Part shown: positions 62,302 to 64,000 of the stretch, piece after piece
Position numbering within the stretch: the stretch's first letter is position 1
Layout: every line of letters begins with the position of its first letter
DNA from: Algoriphagus aquimarinus
GTDB lineage: Bacteria > Bacteroidota > Bacteroidia > Cytophagales > Cyclobacteriaceae
Assembly (NCBI RefSeq): GCF_007997215.1
Contig: NZ_VORW01000017.1
Location: 30,631-94,630 of the forward strand
Length of the DNA: 64,000 nucleotides
Reading direction: 5' to 3'
Notes under the pieces: generated by a model
The model's input: the letters and a program-made list of their open reading frames with translations, nothing else
Told to the model about the DNA's origin: nothing
The model's database searches: none
Made by a program: the position numbers and the translations under genes

Positions 62302-62997
62302 ATGGCAATTATTCTCTCACTGGAGACTTCCACAACGATTTGTTCCATTGCACTTCATCAGAACGGAGTGTTGATAGGAGAGAAATCTCTAGACGTTCCA
62401 GGAGCTCATTCTGAGAAATTGATGGGGATGATAGCTACTCTCCTTGATGAATGTCAGATTACGATTGGGCAAATAAATGCAGTAGCAGTATCTGAGGGGC
62501 CAGGATCTTATACAGGGTTAAGAATTGGTGTTTCAGTTGCTAAAGGTTTAGCATTCGCGGGTGATATACCTCTGATTTCAGTTCGCACGATGAAAGCGCT
62601 GTCATACGGAGCAAAGTCATTAATAAATAACAAGGAAACGGGGTTGATAGTGGCTATGCTAGACGCTCGCCGGATGGAAGTTTATAGGGAAGTGTTTGAT
62701 CAGGATTTGAATTCTGTCAGAAAACTTGACTCGGAGGTCATCGATGAGGAATCATATTCCGATTTGCTTGACAAGGGTAAAGTCTATTTTGTGGGAGATG
62801 CATTAGAGAAAGTATCAAAGGTAATTCATCAGGCAAATGCGGTTTTTCTAGATATAAAAATATCAGCCGAGTATGTAGGTGTTCTGGCTTTTGAAAAGTT
62901 TCAAAAAGGAGAGTTTGCCGACCTGGCTTATTTTGTCCCAAATTATCTGAAGGAGTTTAAAGCCCTTCAGTCCAAAAAGAATCCATTGCTTATATGA
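62302..62997 (+). CDS. tsaB: tRNA threonylcarbamoyladenosine biosynthesis protein TsaB
   Basis: A 231-residue ASKHA-fold partner of TsaD in t6A37 formation on ANN-reading tRNAs. The N-terminus is ILSLETSTTICSIAL, and the EGPGSYTGLRIGVSVAKGLAFA block is diagnostic. The C-terminal half is more variable, as is usual. The gap to the peptidase gene is 5 bases, and the stop overlaps the next start by 4 bases. Confidence 0.95.
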   Translation: MAIILSLETSTTICSIALHQNGVLIGEKSLDVPGAHSEKLMGMIATLLDECQITIGQINAVAVSEGPGSYTGLRIGVSVAKGLAFAGDIPLISVRTMKALSYGAKSLINNKETGLIVAMLDARRMEVYREVFDQDLNSVRKLDSEVIDEESYSDLLDKGKVYFVGDALEKVSKVIHQANAVFLDIKISAEYVGVLAFEKFQKGEFADLAYFVPNYLKEFKALQSKKNPLLI

Positions 62998-63503
62998 GTG
63001 AAATAATAAATAGAGTTGCAAGTAGTCCGATCATTACGATTAACCTGGAAGAGATTTATCCGAAGGAAGAACGTGTGATGTTTGATCTGAAGCCTTTTCT
63101 CTTTCAAGAGTTAATTCTAAGGGAAAAGGATTTCAGGGCAGCTCTGAAGGAAATCGATTGGGCCCAGTATGAGAATAAATGGGTAGCGATCACATGCACT
63201 GCGGATGCAATTGTTCCGAATTGGGCATTTATGTTAGTCGGTACTTACCTTCATTCTTTTGCTCGTGGCTTTGCCATTGGCGATTTAAAAGAGCTTGAAG
63301 TGATGATTTCTGAGGATTGTTTGAAAAAATTAGACCTAGAGTCATTTGTGGATAGACCAGTTGTAGTTAAAGGATGTAGTGATTTCCCCATTCCTTTATT
63401 CGCCTACGGCAAAATAATCGCACTAGTACAAAGCCGTGCAAAATCCATTATGTATGGAGAGCCATGTAGTACGGTACCGCTCTACAAAAAACAAAAGTCC
63501 TGA
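62994..63503 (+). CDS. DUF2480 family protein
   Basis: A 169-residue cytoplasmic protein with the pattern of DUF2480: INRVASSPIITINLEEIYP, then FDLKPFLFQELILREKDFRAALKEIDW, then VAITCTADAIVPNWAFMLV and GCSDFPIPLFAYGKIIALVQSRAKSIMYGEPCSTVPLYK. The family is confined mostly to Bacteroidota and its function is unknown. It overlaps tsaB by four bases (ATGA), so it is translated from the same message. Confidence 0.85.
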   Translation: MSEIINRVASSPIITINLEEIYPKEERVMFDLKPFLFQELILREKDFRAALKEIDWAQYENKWVAITCTADAIVPNWAFMLVGTYLHSFARGFAIGDLKELEVMISEDCLKKLDLESFVDRPVVVKGCSDFPIPLFAYGKIIALVQSRAKSIMYGEPCSTVPLYKKQKS

Positions 63504-63560
63504 TAATTAATGGACTGCGAAAATCCTCCCACTTTTTTATGATTTTCTTTGTGCCTGCTC

Positions 63561-63590
63561 TTGTCAATAAAATAAAAAGGTAGATATTTG
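63561..63590 (+). promoter_or_regulatory. Tandem rRNA-type promoter P1
   Basis: TTG at 63561-63563, 19 bases, then GATATTTG (63583-63590, one mismatch to TAnnTTTG), followed by CACTCCC. It is the first of three promoters spaced about 114 bases apart that share TTTGCRCTCCC. Confidence 0.6.
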
Positions 63591-63675
63591 CACTCCCAAA
63601 CGAGGCGAACGGCGTCGGAAAAGGGAAGAGTTGAGAAGCTCAGAAAGTATTGAAAAATTAATTTTGCGAGGGTGC

Positions 63676-63705
63676 TAGGAAGTCAGGAATGATCACTTAC
63701 CTTTG
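63676..63705 (+). promoter_or_regulatory. Tandem rRNA-type promoter P2
   Basis: TACCTTTG at 63698-63705, followed by CGCTCCCTTCAGGACGGAAGG. The -33 position (63676-63678) reads TAG in place of TTG. Its downstream sequence is repeated almost exactly at P3. Confidence 0.65.
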
Positions 63706-63788
63706 CGCTCCCTTCAGGACGGAAGGGGGATAAAGCGGAGAGGGGTTAGCCTCTAAGAAACTTTAGGAATTAAATTTTGGGAAGGTTA

Positions 63789-63818
63789 TTGGAAGTTAAA
63801 ATTATCCTCTTACCTTTG
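63789..63818 (+). promoter_or_regulatory. Tandem rRNA-type promoter P3
   Basis: TTG at 63789-63791, exactly 19 bases, TACCTTTG at 63811-63818, then CACTCCCTTCAGCAAGGAAGG. This is the best consensus pair of the three and lies closest to the rRNA leader. Confidence 0.75.
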
Positions 63819-64000
63819 CACTCCCTTCAGCAAGGAAGGGAAAAAAACGGATCGGAAAACGCGAGTTACCGGGATCTGACCAGAGTCACAAATGAGTGAC
63901 ACTAAGTTCTTTGAAGTGATGTAAGACAAAAAAAATAGTAACCTGAGAACAGACAGGGAGAAGCTTATAGAATTTGCTTCGTGCGGTTTTATAGGCAGTG
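63819..64000 (+). other. Probable rRNA operon leader (16S gene beyond window)
   Basis: The sequence after P3 has no reading frame. AAGTTCTTTGAAGTGATGTAAG (63904 region) resembles the GTTCTTTGA antitermination-type motif that precedes 16S rRNA genes in Bacteroidota. The window ends before the 16S 5' end is recognisable. The identification rests on the tandem promoters and leader pattern only. Confidence 0.55.

Overview
The window looks like chromosomal DNA of a member of the Bacteroidota, most likely the order Cytophagales (an Algoriphagus/Cyclobacteriaceae-like marine or soil heterotroph; this placement is inference). The signs are Bacteroidota promoters (TTG, about 19 bases, TAnnTTTG) with few Shine-Dalgarno sequences, a type IX secretion-type C-terminal tail (6319-7035), the cluster bamD-rpoZ-coaBC-DUF4835-recN, a 6-bladed-propeller/DUF4221-like lipoprotein group, DUF5723 and DUF2480 proteins, and a fused E1 alpha/beta 2-oxoacid dehydrogenase.

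Layout. 1-4454 (minus): the 5' part of an unrecognised membrane-anchored protein, malate dehydrogenase, a cyclic-nucleotide-binding protein without a DNA-binding domain, and tilS. 4503-13197 (plus): a core run with an OstA-like protein, a T9SS-type protein, bamD, rpoZ, coaBC, DUF4835, recN and fabI. 13333-18631: an amidohydrolase, an alpha/beta hydrolase and a probable quinone-stress module (MarR regulator, YceI protein, MhqO-like dioxygenase, MhqD-like esterase) with the same palindrome before marR and before yceI. 18864-24714: an AAA/DUF4143 ATPase gene between two copies of one promoter region, then sbcC and sbcD on the minus strand. 24889-32821: an RlpA-like protein and a tripartite-type efflux locus with one adaptor and two different RND pumps. 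32927-37732: a second DUF4143 ATPase whose start codon lies in a 49-base perfect palindrome, then three propeller-like lipoproteins. 37747-44788: outer-membrane beta-barrel proteins, a Tat-exported GH5-like enzyme, the fused E1 dehydrogenase and a second clan GH-A-like enzyme. 45140-49624: rimO, a REP-associated transposase broken by an in-frame TAG and flanked by its probable REP palindromes, a lipoprotein, and a LytS/LytTR two-component pair. 49743-58024: a YwqK-repeat protein, a GNAT protein, a PfkB-family (adenosine) kinase and an M16 peptidase pair followed by a free-standing copy of the second peptidase's C-terminal domain. 58081-63503: an M61 peptidase (minus), then rpmH, rnpA, an S41 peptidase, tsaB and a DUF2480 protein. 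63504-64000: three tandem promoters and a leader, most likely for an rRNA operon whose 16S gene begins just outside the window.

The most unusual signal is a dispersed repeat of about 90 bases (9586, 51158, 60454, 60544), always on the coding strand just before a gene. Two copies keep an open frame for a 28-31 residue peptide with the core LARFHxAIE, and one of these ends in an ATGA overlap with the gene behind it. Other unexplained structures are the duplicated ATPase promoter, the palindrome at the second ATPase, and several short inverted repeats. No CRISPR array, prophage, tRNA gene or complete insertion sequence was seen.
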